The notes: generated from the letters alone by a model not told the origin. 9,795 nt of DNA from a bacterium (GCA_021106915.1 JAIOTH010000078.1:1-9795); one strand, 5' to 3'; shown: positions 1 to 6,077, counted from the first letter of the stretch. Translations and numbers: made by a program.

Positions 1-1088
1 AGCCAAATTATTTAATTATTTTTGTGACTGCTTTATTGCTTTTGTTAGGAATGTTAATTTTACTTTCAGCATCTTCAGTAATTTCTTATCAAAAATTCAA
101 GAGTCCTTATTATATGTTTTGGCATCAATTTATTTTTGGTTTTTTACCAGGAATAATAGCTTTTTATGTTTGTTCAAAAATTGATTTTAAAGTATGGCAG
201 AAATTAGCTTTTTTAATGCTTTTGATCTCCTTAGGTTTATTGATAGTTGTTTTTATACCTGGAGTTGGAGCTAATTATGGCAAAGCCCAGAGTTGGATTA
301 ATATTGCTGGAATTTCTATTCAGCCTTCAGAAATTGTAAAGTTAACTTTTTTAATTTATTTGGCTTCTTGGTTAAATAGTAAAGGGATTAGAAAAATAAA
401 AGATGTACATTATGGTTTAATGCCTTTTATTATTTTAATGGCTGTGATTACTATTTTGATGCTTTTACAGCCAGATTTAGGTACTTTAAGTATTATTGTG
501 ATTATTGCTTTAACTAGTTTTTTTGTGGGCGGTGGAAATATTAAGCATATTTTAGCAATTATTTCTGGGGCAATGCTATTATTTTTTATAGCAATTAAAA
601 TGGCTCCTTATCGGGCAGCTCGGTTTATAGTATTTATGAATCCCAATGCTGATCCACAAGGATTAGGTTATCATTTAAATCAAGCTTTGATTGCTGTGGG
701 TTCGGGAGGAATTTTTGGTGTTGGTCTAGGGCATTCTCGACAAAAATATGGTTATTTACCAGAAGTAGCTGGTGATTCAATATTTGCGGTAATGGCTGAA
801 GAATTAGGTTTTGTATTTTGTTTAGTTTATATTTTGTTAATTTTTGTTTTAATCTATCAAGGTATTTTGATTGCTAAAAGATCTAAAAGTTATTATGGTA
901 GAATATTAGCAGCAGGAATAGTGTCTTGGATTGGATTTCAAAGTTTTTTAAATATTGGATCAATGATTGGTTTATTGCCGATGACGGGAGTACCTTTACC
1001 ATTTTTAAGCTATGGTGGAACGGCAATGATTATGAACTTGGCAGCTATCGGAATTTTGGTTAATATATCGAGGTATACAAGAACGTGA
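1..1088 (+). CDS. ftsW: FtsW, septal peptidoglycan polymerase (SEDS family), 5' end cut off
   Basis: Integral membrane SEDS glycosyltransferase that polymerises lipid II at the division septum with a partner class B PBP. The reading frame (codons from base 3) is open to the left edge, and residues before the GTG at 24 still look like the first membrane helix. The true start is therefore upstream and the GTG is internal. Counting from that GTG, family motifs are W91-I-N then QPSE (100-103), QPDLGT (149-154), and the long loop ending LPEVAGDSIFAVMAEELG (245-262), where D251 matches the catalytic Asp of SEDS proteins. The C-terminal PLPFLSYGG signature follows. About nine or ten hydrophobic segments are visible. 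FtsW is preferred over RodA because murG, murC and murB follow. It ends with TGA at 1086-1088, directly before a repeat element. Confidence 0.93.
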   Translation, partial: PNYLIIFVTALLLLLGMLILLSASSVISYQKFKSPYYMFWHQFIFGFLPGIIAFYVCSKIDFKVWQKLAFLMLLISLGLLIVVFIPGVGANYGKAQSWINIAGISIQPSEIVKLTFLIYLASWLNSKGIRKIKDVHYGLMPFIILMAVITILMLLQPDLGTLSIIVIIALTSFFVGGGNIKHILAIISGAMLLFFIAIKMAPYRAARFIVFMNPNADPQGLGYHLNQALIAVGSGGIFGVGLGHSRQKYGYLPEVAGDSIFAVMAEELGFVFCLVYILLIFVLIYQGILIAKRSKSYYGRILAAGIVSWIGFQSFLNIGSMIGLLPMTGVPLPFLSYGGTAMIMNLAAIGILVNISRYTRT

Positions 1089-1105
1089 CAAGGATGACTT
1101 TGAAG

Positions 1106-1181
1106 TGTCATCCTGAACTTCTTGCCTACCGGCAGACAGGGATTCAGGATCTTGAGATTCCGGATCAAGTCCGGAATGACA
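1106..1181. repeat. Composite inverted-repeat element, copy 1, with nested palindrome
   Basis: Two arms of a 27-bp unit of form TGTCAT-CC(T/G)GA-N5-TC(A/C)GG-ATCT face each other. The left arm is 1106-1120 plus 1141-1152 (CTGA type). The right arm, inverted, is 1155-1181 (CCGG type: ATTCCGGAT CAAG TCCGGAATGACA). The left arm is split by 20 extra bases at 1121-1140; removing them restores exactly 27 bases. Each arm is itself a hairpin. The same two arms, in the opposite overall orientation, occur at 6745-6840. The element fills the ftsW-murG gap. An outer short inverted repeat, AGGATGAC (1091-1098) / GTCATCCT (1107-1114), may be a remnant of a further unit. Confidence 0.8.
1121..1140. repeat. 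20-bp palindromic repeat inside the arm of the larger repeat
   Basis: CTTGCCTACCGGCAGACAGG differs at 3 of 20 positions from the perfect palindrome at 6882-6901. It lies in the loop of the 27-bp arm 1106-1152, with no visible target duplication. This kind of CTGCC..GGCAG palindrome looks like a small dispersed element; its mode of movement is unknown. Confidence 0.75.
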
Positions 1182-1202
1182 TATTGTATAAATAAAATTC
1201 AT

Positions 1203-2249
1203 ATGAAAATACTATTCAGTGGTGGAGGAACACTTGGTCCTGTCACACCACTTATTGCCATTATTAATGAAATTAAAAAAATTCATCCCGCAGATGAGAT
1301 ATTTTGGGTATCTACAAAAAATGGTGTAGAAAATAAGCTTTTAGATGAATTGAATATTAAAGTTTATCAAATTACATCAGCTAAATTAAGAAGATATTTT
1401 TCTTGGCAGAATTTTGTTGATATTTTTAAATTTATTAAAGCTCTAGGGGATTCTTATCAAGTAATTAAAAAAATTAATCCAGATATTATTATTAGTGCGG
1501 GTGGGTTTGTGAGCGTGCCTTTAGTTTGGGTTGGTAAATTATTAGGAAAAAGAATCTTAATTCATCAGCAAGATATTCAATTTGGTTTAGCAAATAAATT
1601 AATGTTTCCCTTTGCTAATCAAATTACTATTACTTTTCTAGAACAATTAAATAAGTTTCCAAAAAAGAAAGTAATTTTAACTGGAAATCCTTGTCGTTTT
1701 ACAAAAAAAGAAATTGCGGATTTAAATCGAGAAGAATTATTGAAAAAATATAAATTAAATTCAGAAAAAAAGATAGTTTTAATTATCGGTGGAGGAAGCG
1801 GATCAGTAGATTTGAATCAATCGATTTATAATAATATTCAAAAGTTAACTGAAAAAGCCCAAATTATTCACGTTACTGGTCAAGGTAAAAATAAAGATAT
1901 TTTTTTGAAAGATTATCATCAATATGAATTTCTTAAAAAAGAGATTTTAGATTTAATGTTTTTAGCTGATTTAGTGGTATCACGAGCAGGAATGGCTACT
2001 TTAACAGAATTATCTTTTTTAGGAAAGGCTAGTATTATTATTCCTTTAGCAGGACAGCAAGAAGATAATGTAGATTTTTTTCTTAAAAAAGAGGCTGTGG
2101 AAAAGTCAGAAATAAAAAACTTGACAGAGCAAATTATTTCTCTCTTATCAGAGGAAGACAGAAGAAATAAATTGGGTTATAATTTAAATAAGATAATGCC
2201 TCAAGATAGTATTCAAAAAATAATTAAAGAAATTTATAAATTTAATTAG
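1203..2249 (+). CDS. murG: MurG, UDP-GlcNAc:lipid I N-acetylglucosaminyltransferase
   Basis: Transfers GlcNAc from UDP-GlcNAc to lipid I on the inner membrane face, making lipid II, the substrate of FtsW. With the start at ATG 1203 the protein is 348 aa, normal for GT-B family MurG. The in-frame extension back to 1122 runs through the repeat element and is not part of the protein. N-terminal loop: GGGTLGPVTP (7-16), where most MurG have GGTGGHxxP, so the usual His is Pro13. Next come SAGGFVSVP (98-106), HQQD (121-124, usually HEQN), TGNPCR (160-165), the UDP-GlcNAc domain GGGSGSVDLN (196-205), SRAGMATLTEL (260-270) and PLAGQQEDN (281-289). No Shine-Dalgarno lies before the ATG. It is probably co-transcribed with ftsW. 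The stop TAG is also the first unit of the heptad repeat downstream. Confidence 0.93.
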   Translation: MKILFSGGGTLGPVTPLIAIINEIKKIHPADEIFWVSTKNGVENKLLDELNIKVYQITSAKLRRYFSWQNFVDIFKFIKALGDSYQVIKKINPDIIISAGGFVSVPLVWVGKLLGKRILIHQQDIQFGLANKLMFPFANQITITFLEQLNKFPKKKVILTGNPCRFTKKEIADLNREELLKKYKLNSEKKIVLIIGGGSGSVDLNQSIYNNIQKLTEKAQIIHVTGQGKNKDIFLKDYHQYEFLKKEILDLMFLADLVVSRAGMATLTELSFLGKASIIIPLAGQQEDNVDFFLKKEAVEKSEIKNLTEQIISLLSEEDRRNKLGYNLNKIMPQDSIQKIIKEIYKFN

Positions 2250-2309
2250 TTAGTAGTTGGTAGTTTGTAGTTTTTAGCTACAAACTACCAACTACTAACT
2301 ACAAACTAG
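2247..2309. repeat. TAGTTNG heptad repeats forming a perfect 24-bp hairpin, murG-murC gap
   Basis: The left arm (2247-2270) reads TAGTTAG, TAGTTGG, TAGTTTG, TAG. After a 7-base loop (2271-2277) the right arm (2278-2301) is its perfect reverse complement, and one more heptad plus G (CAAACTAG) runs to 2309. The first TAG is the murG stop codon. Because the unit is 7 bases, successive TAGs fall in all three frames. There is no T-run after the hairpin, so it is not a standard terminator. It ends 3 bases before the murC ATG and could influence murC translation. A related array without the second arm follows murB. Confidence 0.9.
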
Positions 2310-2312
2310 ACA

Positions 2313-3689
2313 ATGAATCTAGATAAATATAAAAAAGTTTTTGTAATTGGTATTGGTGGGATTGGCGTTTCGGCAATTGCTAAAATGATGCTTGCTTTAG
2401 GTAAGGAGGTCTATGGTTCGGATTCTTGCCAAACAGATTTGACTCGTTCTTTGGAAAAAGAAGGAGTTCATATTTTTTATAAACAAGAAGCTGTAAATTT
2501 AGATCAAAGTTTTGATTTAGTGATTTATAGCCCCGCTATCTTAAAAACAAATCCAGAATTAAAAAAAGCTTGTCGTTTGAAAATAAAATCTTATTCTCAC
2601 TTTGAATTTTTAGGGGAGCTGTCTAAGGATTACACAACTATTGCCATTAGCGGTACACATGGTAAATCTACTACTACAACTTTATTGTCGATGATGATGA
2701 TTAATGCTGGTTTAGATCCAACTATTTTCGTGGGTAGTAAAATATGTTCTTTAAATACTAATTTTAGACTAGGAAAATCAAAATATTTAATTATAGAAGC
2801 AGATGAATATAATCGAAAAATGTTAAAATTATACCCAGATTATATTGGCTTACCAGCTTTAGACAAAGATCATTTAGATGTTTATGGTAGCTTAAAAAAT
2901 ATTAAAAAGTCTTTTCAGAAATTTATTGATAAATTAAATAATAAGACTAATTTAGTTTATAATATTGACGATGTGAATATTAAAGATTTGAAGTTAAGCT
3001 CCAAGGCTTATAGTATTGGTTTAACATCTGATGCCACTTTGCATATAGAAAATGTTAAGAAAAAGTACTATAAGCAATATTTTGATTTATGCTTAGGAAG
3101 AAAAAAGCTTTGTAAAATAGAAACTAAATTACCTGGTTTTTACAATATTTATAATATTTTAATTGCTAGTGGCTTGGCTTTGCAATTAGGAGTTAAATCT
3201 AGTGTAATTTCTAAAACTGTGCGAGAATTTCAGGGTTTATGGCGGAGATTTGAGTTGCTAGGTAAATTAAAAACTAATTTAATTTTTTCAGATTATGCTC
3301 ATCATCCTACGGAGATTAAGGCTCTTTTATATGGAGTGCGTGATTTTTATGCTAATAAAAAAATAGTTATTATTTTTCAACCTCATCAAGAAGATCGTAC
3401 AGAGAAATTGTTTGATGAGTTTGTAGATAGTTTTAAATTAGCAGATGATATAATTTTGTTTCCAGTTTATAAAGTTTCTGGTCGTAGATCTAAAAATGCC
3501 AAAAGTTCCTATGATTTGTTTTTAGAGATCAGAAAAAATCATTTAAGCGAGGAACAAAATATTTTTTATAATAAAACTTACCCAGAATTAAAAAAACAAA
3601 TTTCTAAATATAAAGATGCTGTGATTTTAGTTGTCGGAGCTGGGGACATTGATGATTTTGGGAGAAATTTTCTTTCTTTAAAAAAATAA
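2313..3689 (+). CDS. murC: MurC, UDP-N-acetylmuramate--L-alanine ligase
   Basis: ATP-dependent cytoplasmic Mur ligase that adds L-Ala to UDP-MurNAc. At 458 aa it has the usual length and three domains. The N-terminal Rossmann domain carries GIGGIG (13-18). The central ATPase has P-loop SGTHGKSTT (113-121), EADE (162-165) and DHLD (186-189). The C-terminal domain has RRFELLG (311-317), SDYAHHPTEI (326-335) and QPHQEDR (356-362), ending with GAGDIDDFG. These identify MurC rather than MurD, E or F. One oddity is that the segment before DHLD reads GLPALDK (179-185), where most MurC have a TNI-type sequence; E162 and H187, expected metal-site residues, are kept. The ATG is 3 bases after the heptad hairpin, with no Shine-Dalgarno. 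A terminator follows directly. Confidence 0.94.
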   Translation: MNLDKYKKVFVIGIGGIGVSAIAKMMLALGKEVYGSDSCQTDLTRSLEKEGVHIFYKQEAVNLDQSFDLVIYSPAILKTNPELKKACRLKIKSYSHFEFLGELSKDYTTIAISGTHGKSTTTTLLSMMMINAGLDPTIFVGSKICSLNTNFRLGKSKYLIIEADEYNRKMLKLYPDYIGLPALDKDHLDVYGSLKNIKKSFQKFIDKLNNKTNLVYNIDDVNIKDLKLSSKAYSIGLTSDATLHIENVKKKYYKQYFDLCLGRKKLCKIETKLPGFYNIYNILIASGLALQLGVKSSVISKTVREFQGLWRRFELLGKLKTNLIFSDYAHHPTEIKALLYGVRDFYANKKIVIIFQPHQEDRTEKLFDEFVDSFKLADDIILFPVYKVSGRRSKNAKSSYDLFLEIRKNHLSEEQNIFYNKTYPELKKQISKYKDAVILVVGAGDIDDFGRNFLSLKK

Positions 3690-3698
3690 GTAAATAAA

Positions 3699-3732
3699 AA
3701 ACCCATGACAATTACGCCTGGGTTTAATTTTT
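3699..3732. terminator. Bidirectional intrinsic terminator between murC and the 85-aa gene
   Basis: AAACCCA (3699-3705) pairs with TGGGTTT (3719-3725). On + it is followed by AATTTTT; on - the stem runs into a run of Ts from the A-rich bases 3696-3701. It lies 10 bases after the murC stop and 19 bases beyond the stop of the convergent gene, so it can end both transcripts. A second inverted repeat CTAGAGC (3734-3740) / GCTCTAG (3755-3761) spans the stop of the - strand gene. Confidence 0.75.
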
Positions 3733-3743
3733 ACTAGAGCTAG

Positions 3744-4001
3744 TTAATTAGCGCGCTCTAGCAAAGCTTCCTTTGCAATTTTAATCGCTTTTTCTAGAAC
3801 CAACATTGATTCTAGATTGTCTACGCTTATTATTACAATAGGCATGTTTTTCAAAATATCACTTTGCGTGATATTTTCACCCCCTATTTTTTTTTGGGTT
3901 TTTAACTGTCGGAAACTTATTCCAACCTTAAAATGATTTTCGTTGAAAATTTGTACACCAACAGCCACCTTACCTTGACCCAATTTGACTTCTATTTTCA
4001 T
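3744..4001 (-). CDS. Small protein of unknown function (85 aa) inside the mur cluster
   Basis: Not recognised. The 85-residue protein has a strand-rich first half (about 1-40, alternating K/V/I/G), a short linker, and a second half with a hydrophobic strand (PIVIISVD, 54-61) and an amphipathic, Ala/Lys-rich C-terminal helix (about 64-85). It has no signal peptide, membrane helix or cysteines, so it is probably a small soluble alpha/beta protein. The start is secure: AGGAGG sits 4 bases before the ATG, in contrast to the neighbouring mur genes, which have no such site. It points against murC and murB and shares the terminator with murC. The nearest good promoter on its strand is about 300 bases upstream (4313-4341), across a hairpin-rich stretch. 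A cell-wall role is only suggested by position. Confidence 0.78.
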   Translation of the reverse strand: MKIEVKLGQGKVAVGVQIFNENHFKVGISFRQLKTQKKIGGENITQSDILKNMPIVIISVDNLESMLVLEKAIKIAKEALLERAN

Positions 4002-4004
4002 AAT
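3975..4004 (+). promoter_or_regulatory. Possible + strand promoter facing the structured region
   Basis: TTGACC (3975-3980), an 18-base spacer and CATAAT (3999-4004), each 5 of 6 to consensus. It overlaps the 5' end of the 85-aa gene on the other strand and would start RNA near 4011, at the left edge of the hairpin-rich region. In DNA this AT-rich such matches arise by chance, so the call is weak. Confidence 0.3.
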
Positions 4005-4005
4005 T

Positions 4006-4011
4006 CCTCCT
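4006..4011 (-). promoter_or_regulatory. Strong Shine-Dalgarno for the 85-aa gene
   Basis: On the - strand AGGAGG is followed by AATT and the ATG at 4001. This perfect anti-SD match fixes the start and is unusual in this window. Confidence 0.85.
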
Positions 4012-4306
4012 AATCTTTAATCCGAGTTGGTACAGAGCCTGCGAGTTAGTAATTCTAAGGTGCGGATGCGTGATTCCAATCTGAATCTAATTTTAATAAT
4101 TTAATTGTCGTGCCTGTTGCTAAGGCAGAACCCCTTATTTGTAATAAGGTCATTGCAACTTTTCTTTAGATAATTAGATTATTGTTGGAGGTTTTTTGAA
4201 TTTTCAAAGAACATTCTTAATATAGAAAGCAGTAGAGGAGATTTAAGTCCGTCATTCATTATATATTTGTGTCTACGGTAATCTTCTGTACTGCTTTTTA
4301 TATTAA
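4011..4306. ncRNA. Candidate structured RNA or long leader, strand uncertain
   Basis: No credible gene fills this stretch, which is less AT-rich at its left end (4022-4080). Visible hairpins: arms 4217-4242 / 4281-4306 (26 positions, 23 Watson-Crick); 4191-4200 / 4203-4212; CCTTATT-TGT-AATAAGG (4133-4149); TGCCT-N7-AGGCA (4111-4127), overlapped by GTTGC (4116-4120) / GCAAC (4155-4159). Near-direct repeats CGAGTTGGTA (4023-4032) and CGAGTTAGTA (4042-4051) also occur. For a - strand leader of the 85-aa gene: the consensus promoter 4313-4341 predicts a start near 4306, the end of the large stem. For a + strand RNA: three non-Watson-Crick positions (4225/4298, 4238/4285, 4194/4209) are G-U in + RNA but A-C mismatches in - RNA. 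I match it to no known RNA family. Confidence 0.4.
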
Positions 4307-4312
4307 TATATA

Positions 4313-4341
4313 ACTATATCATATTATTATAATAATGTCAA
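4313..4341 (-). promoter_or_regulatory. Near-consensus promoter reading toward the 85-aa gene
   Basis: On the - strand: TTGACA (bases 4341-4336), a 17-base spacer ending TGA, then TATAGT (4318-4313). That is a full -35, a 5/6 -10 and an extended -10 TG. It is the best sigma-70-type promoter in the window. The predicted start is near 4306, about 305 bases before the 85-aa start codon. Confidence 0.7.
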
Positions 4342-4344
4342 GGG

Positions 4345-4373
4345 TTTATTAAAATTTGATTCATTGTTATACT
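4345..4373 (+). promoter_or_regulatory. Extended -10 promoter for murB
   Basis: TGTTATACT at 4365-4373 is an extended -10 element. The -35 position (TTTATT, 4345-4350, spacer 17) is weak, as is common with extended -10 promoters. The predicted start near 4380 leaves a leader of about 14 bases before the murB ATG, with no Shine-Dalgarno. It lies back to back with the - strand promoter at 4313-4341. Confidence 0.55.
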
Positions 4374-4393
4374 GAGATAGTTAAAAGAACAAT

Positions 4394-5338
4394 ATGAATG
4401 AATTATTAAAAAAATTTCCCAACATAGAGACGGAGTATAACTTAGCTCAGCTAACTACTTTTAAAGTTGGCGGTCAAGCTAAGTATTTTTTAATTAGTGA
4501 TGACTTAGAAGAAATTCAAGCAGTGATTAAATTTTGTTTAGAAAATGAAATTAAATATCAGATTATTGGAGCAGGAAGTAATTTATTAATTAGTGATCAG
4601 GGCTTTGCTGGTTTAATTATTAAGATTAATAATAAAGATATTGATGTTAATGATTCAAGGTTAAAAGTAGGGGCTGGTGTTTTATTATTTGAATTTGTTA
4701 ATCTGGCTTTAAAAAATAATTTAACAGGACATGATTTTTTGATTGGTATTCCAGGAAGTATGGGTGGAGCAATTTATGGTAATGCTGGAAGTTATGGTAA
4801 TGATATTGCTAGTATTGTGCAGAGCGTCAGAATTATTGATGGTCAGGGAAATATTAAAGAACTTAATCAAGAAGAATGTCGCTTTGCTTATCGAGATAGT
4901 TATTTTAAACATAATGATTGTCTGATTTTTGATGTAGTTTTAAGTTTACAAAAAGGTAATGTTGATGAATTTAGAAAAAAAATGATAGAAAGATTTAAAG
5001 TTAGAAAAAATATTCATCCTATGGAGTTTGGTAATGCTGGATCTTTTTTTAAGAATATTGAAATTACGGAAGATGTTAAAGATAAATTAAATGGTAAGCT
5101 AGATATTTCTAAGTTTGATGGTAAAAAAATACCAGCTGGTTTTTTAATTGAACAAGCTGATTTAAAGGGTTGGCAAGTTGGTGGAGCAGAGGTCTCTGAA
5201 AAACATGCTAATTTTTTGATTAATAAGAATAACGCTAAGGCTCAAGACATTTTTGATTTAGCAGATTTGATTAAAAAGAAAGTTTTTGATAAATATGGAA
5301 TTGAATTACAGGAAGAAGTGCAGTATATAGGTTTCTAG
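4394..5338 (+). CDS. murB: MurB, UDP-N-acetylenolpyruvoylglucosamine reductase
   Basis: FAD-dependent cytoplasmic enzyme that reduces UDP-GlcNAc-enolpyruvate with NADPH to UDP-MurNAc, the substrate of MurC. Its 314 aa fit the shorter (type II) MurB. FAD domain: TTFKVGG (21-27), IGAGSNLLISD (58-68) and GIPGSMGGAIYGNAGSYG (118-135). Active site: YRDSYF (166-171), NAGSFFKN (214-221) with S217 as the expected proton donor (many bacteria have Ser or Cys here), IPAGFLIEQADLKG (246-259), HANFLIN (271-277) and the terminal EE (307-308) before VQYIG. All key residues are present. It has its own promoter and no Shine-Dalgarno. Its TAG stop starts a heptad repeat array. Confidence 0.94.
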   Translation: MNELLKKFPNIETEYNLAQLTTFKVGGQAKYFLISDDLEEIQAVIKFCLENEIKYQIIGAGSNLLISDQGFAGLIIKINNKDIDVNDSRLKVGAGVLLFEFVNLALKNNLTGHDFLIGIPGSMGGAIYGNAGSYGNDIASIVQSVRIIDGQGNIKELNQEECRFAYRDSYFKHNDCLIFDVVLSLQKGNVDEFRKKMIERFKVRKNIHPMEFGNAGSFFKNIEITEDVKDKLNGKLDISKFDGKKIPAGFLIEQADLKGWQVGGAEVSEKHANFLINKNNAKAQDIFDLADLIKKKVFDKYGIELQEEVQYIGF

Positions 5339-5363
5339 TTGGTAGTTTGTAGTTGGTAGTGTT
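5336..5363 (+). repeat. TAGTTNG heptad repeats starting on the murB stop codon
   Basis: Four tandem heptads: TAGTTGG, TAGTTTG, TAGTTGG, TAGTGTT. The first TAG is the murB stop. The unit and the register relative to the stop are the same as after murG (2247), but the inverted second arm is missing. The following 5364-5500 is AT-rich, with no gene and no convincing terminator for murB. Confidence 0.8.
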
Positions 5364-5500
5364 AATAAAAAAAACAATCTTTTAAAATTGCTCTAGTAAA
5401 CAAATATTTTTATTTATTTTTTTATGTTAATTAAAAAAATATCAATAATAGATAGTATGCATTGTTTATCAAAAAAGTAAAGATTTAAAAAGTGTGTTAT

Positions 5501-5534
5501 AAAAAAACCTCTTGATCCAGATGGATTCAAGAGG
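5501..5534 (-). terminator. Intrinsic terminator of the small - strand operon
   Basis: CCTCTTGA-TCC (5508-5518) pairs with GGA-T-TCAAGAGG (5523-5534), an 11-bp stem with one bulge and a 4-base loop. Read on -, it is followed by seven Ts (5507-5501). It lies 14 bases past the stop of the 114-aa gene. On + there is no T-run, so it serves only the - strand. Confidence 0.85.
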
Positions 5535-5548
5535 CAAATTACAAGAGA

Positions 5549-5893
5549 TTAAAATTTGGTTTTATGGAATATTTTTTTTATTCCATTTTGTTGAGCGAAT
5601 TTTTGATTTCGCTCTAAAGATTCTTTAATTTTATTTAAACAATAGGGACATATTTCCCCTTCGACGATAATCATTTTTTCAAGTGTTCCCTTGTTAGGGG
5701 ATTGTGTGATTTCCTTACAATGAGGACAGATAATAATTGTTTTTTTGGGATCATTTTGTGTCTCAAAATTGTTTTTAATTTTTGAATTACGATTTATTAA
5801 ATATTTAATCAAAGATTTAATTAAATCATAAATAAACACAGTCATTATAATTATCCCCACATTTATAATAACGTCAGAAAATATAAAATTCAT
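5549..5893 (-). CDS. Small membrane-anchored zinc-ribbon-like protein (114 aa), function unknown
   Basis: Not assigned to a named family. One hydrophobic N-terminal segment (about residues 4-33) should be a membrane anchor. A polar, Lys/Asn-rich linker (34-52) follows, then CPHC (56-59) and CPYC (82-85), two CxxC knuckles 22 residues apart that look like a zinc ribbon. The C-terminal tail (86-114) is basic. The order suggests a metal-binding head held at the inner membrane face. The start is supported by AGGGGG 4 bases before the ATG. It is the second gene of a two-gene operon, 14 bases after the 54-aa gene, and is followed by a clean terminator. Partner and ligand are unknown. Confidence 0.75.
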   Translation of the reverse strand: MNFIFSDVIINVGIIIMTVFIYDLIKSLIKYLINRNSKIKNNFETQNDPKKTIIICPHCKEITQSPNKGTLEKMIIVEGEICPYCLNKIKESLERNQKFAQQNGIKKIFHKTKF

Positions 5894-5907
5894 TATTCCC
5901 CCTTATT

Positions 5908-6072
5908 TTATTTGTACTCAATTTTTTTGAGTATTTTCCAACAACGATTGCAAAGCCAATACATGCCATCTAAGGGTCGACTGGTATCATAAATATTACC
6001 ATAAATAAGCCAATATTTTTGATAGTTTTTTTTGCCATGAAAATTGAGAAAACATTTTATTTCGTTTAACAT
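5908..6072 (-). CDS. Small Cys- and Trp-containing protein (54 aa), function unknown
   Basis: A short open frame of 54 codons from ATG at 6072 to TAA at 5908-5910. The case for a real gene is AGGAGG 5 bases upstream, a -35/-10 promoter 73 bases upstream, and a 14-base gap to the next gene, which carries its own ribosome binding site. The protein is rich in aromatics (several Tyr, three Trp) and Lys. It has C7 and H12 near the start and a C-terminal WLCNRCWK (39-46) with C41 and C44, so a single metal site is conceivable. No signal peptide or membrane helix is seen. Both proteins of this operon have CxxC motifs, which suggests a shared metal- or redox-related role; that is inference. No family recognised. 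Confidence 0.65.
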   Translation of the reverse strand: MLNEIKCFLNFHGKKNYQKYWLIYGNIYDTSRPLDGMYWLCNRCWKILKKIEYK

Positions 6073-6077
6073 CTCAT

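Noticed and set aside
1086..1088. TGA recoding as glycine, known in some CPR lineages
   Set aside because: ftsW ends normally at this TGA, and the conserved genes read cleanly with GGN for glycine and no internal TGA.
1122..1202. In-frame upstream extension of murG from ATG at 1122
   Set aside because: It is encoded entirely by the palindromic repeat and its flank, and MurG homology begins at ATG 1203.
1005..1202. 65-codon - strand open frame
   Set aside because: It covers the end of ftsW and the repeat element on the opposite strand, with no ribosome binding site; a shadow frame.
2247..2309. CRISPR array or intrinsic terminator
   Set aside because: The units are 7-base tandem copies with no spacers, and no T-run follows the hairpin.
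4055..4153. 32-codon - strand open frame in the structured region, possible leader peptide
   Set aside because: No Shine-Dalgarno, no repeated codon of one amino acid, and it overlaps the hairpins; composition looks like untranslated structured RNA read as protein.
4022..4180. tRNA-like look: GAGTTGGTA(C)AGAG near 4024, and 5-bp/7-base arms at 4111-4127 (TGC in the loop) and 4133-4149 (TGT in the loop)
   Set aside because: No T-arm with a TTCRA loop and no D-, anticodon and acceptor stems at tRNA spacing on either strand; not a tRNA or an obvious tRNA remnant.
4721..4925. Open frames on both strands inside murB
   Set aside because: They lie within the well-supported murB frame, have no start signals and match nothing.
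5364..5500. Terminator or further gene after murB
   Set aside because: Only AT-rich sequence with weak pairings such as CAAT/ATTG; no stem with a T-run on + and no supported open frame.
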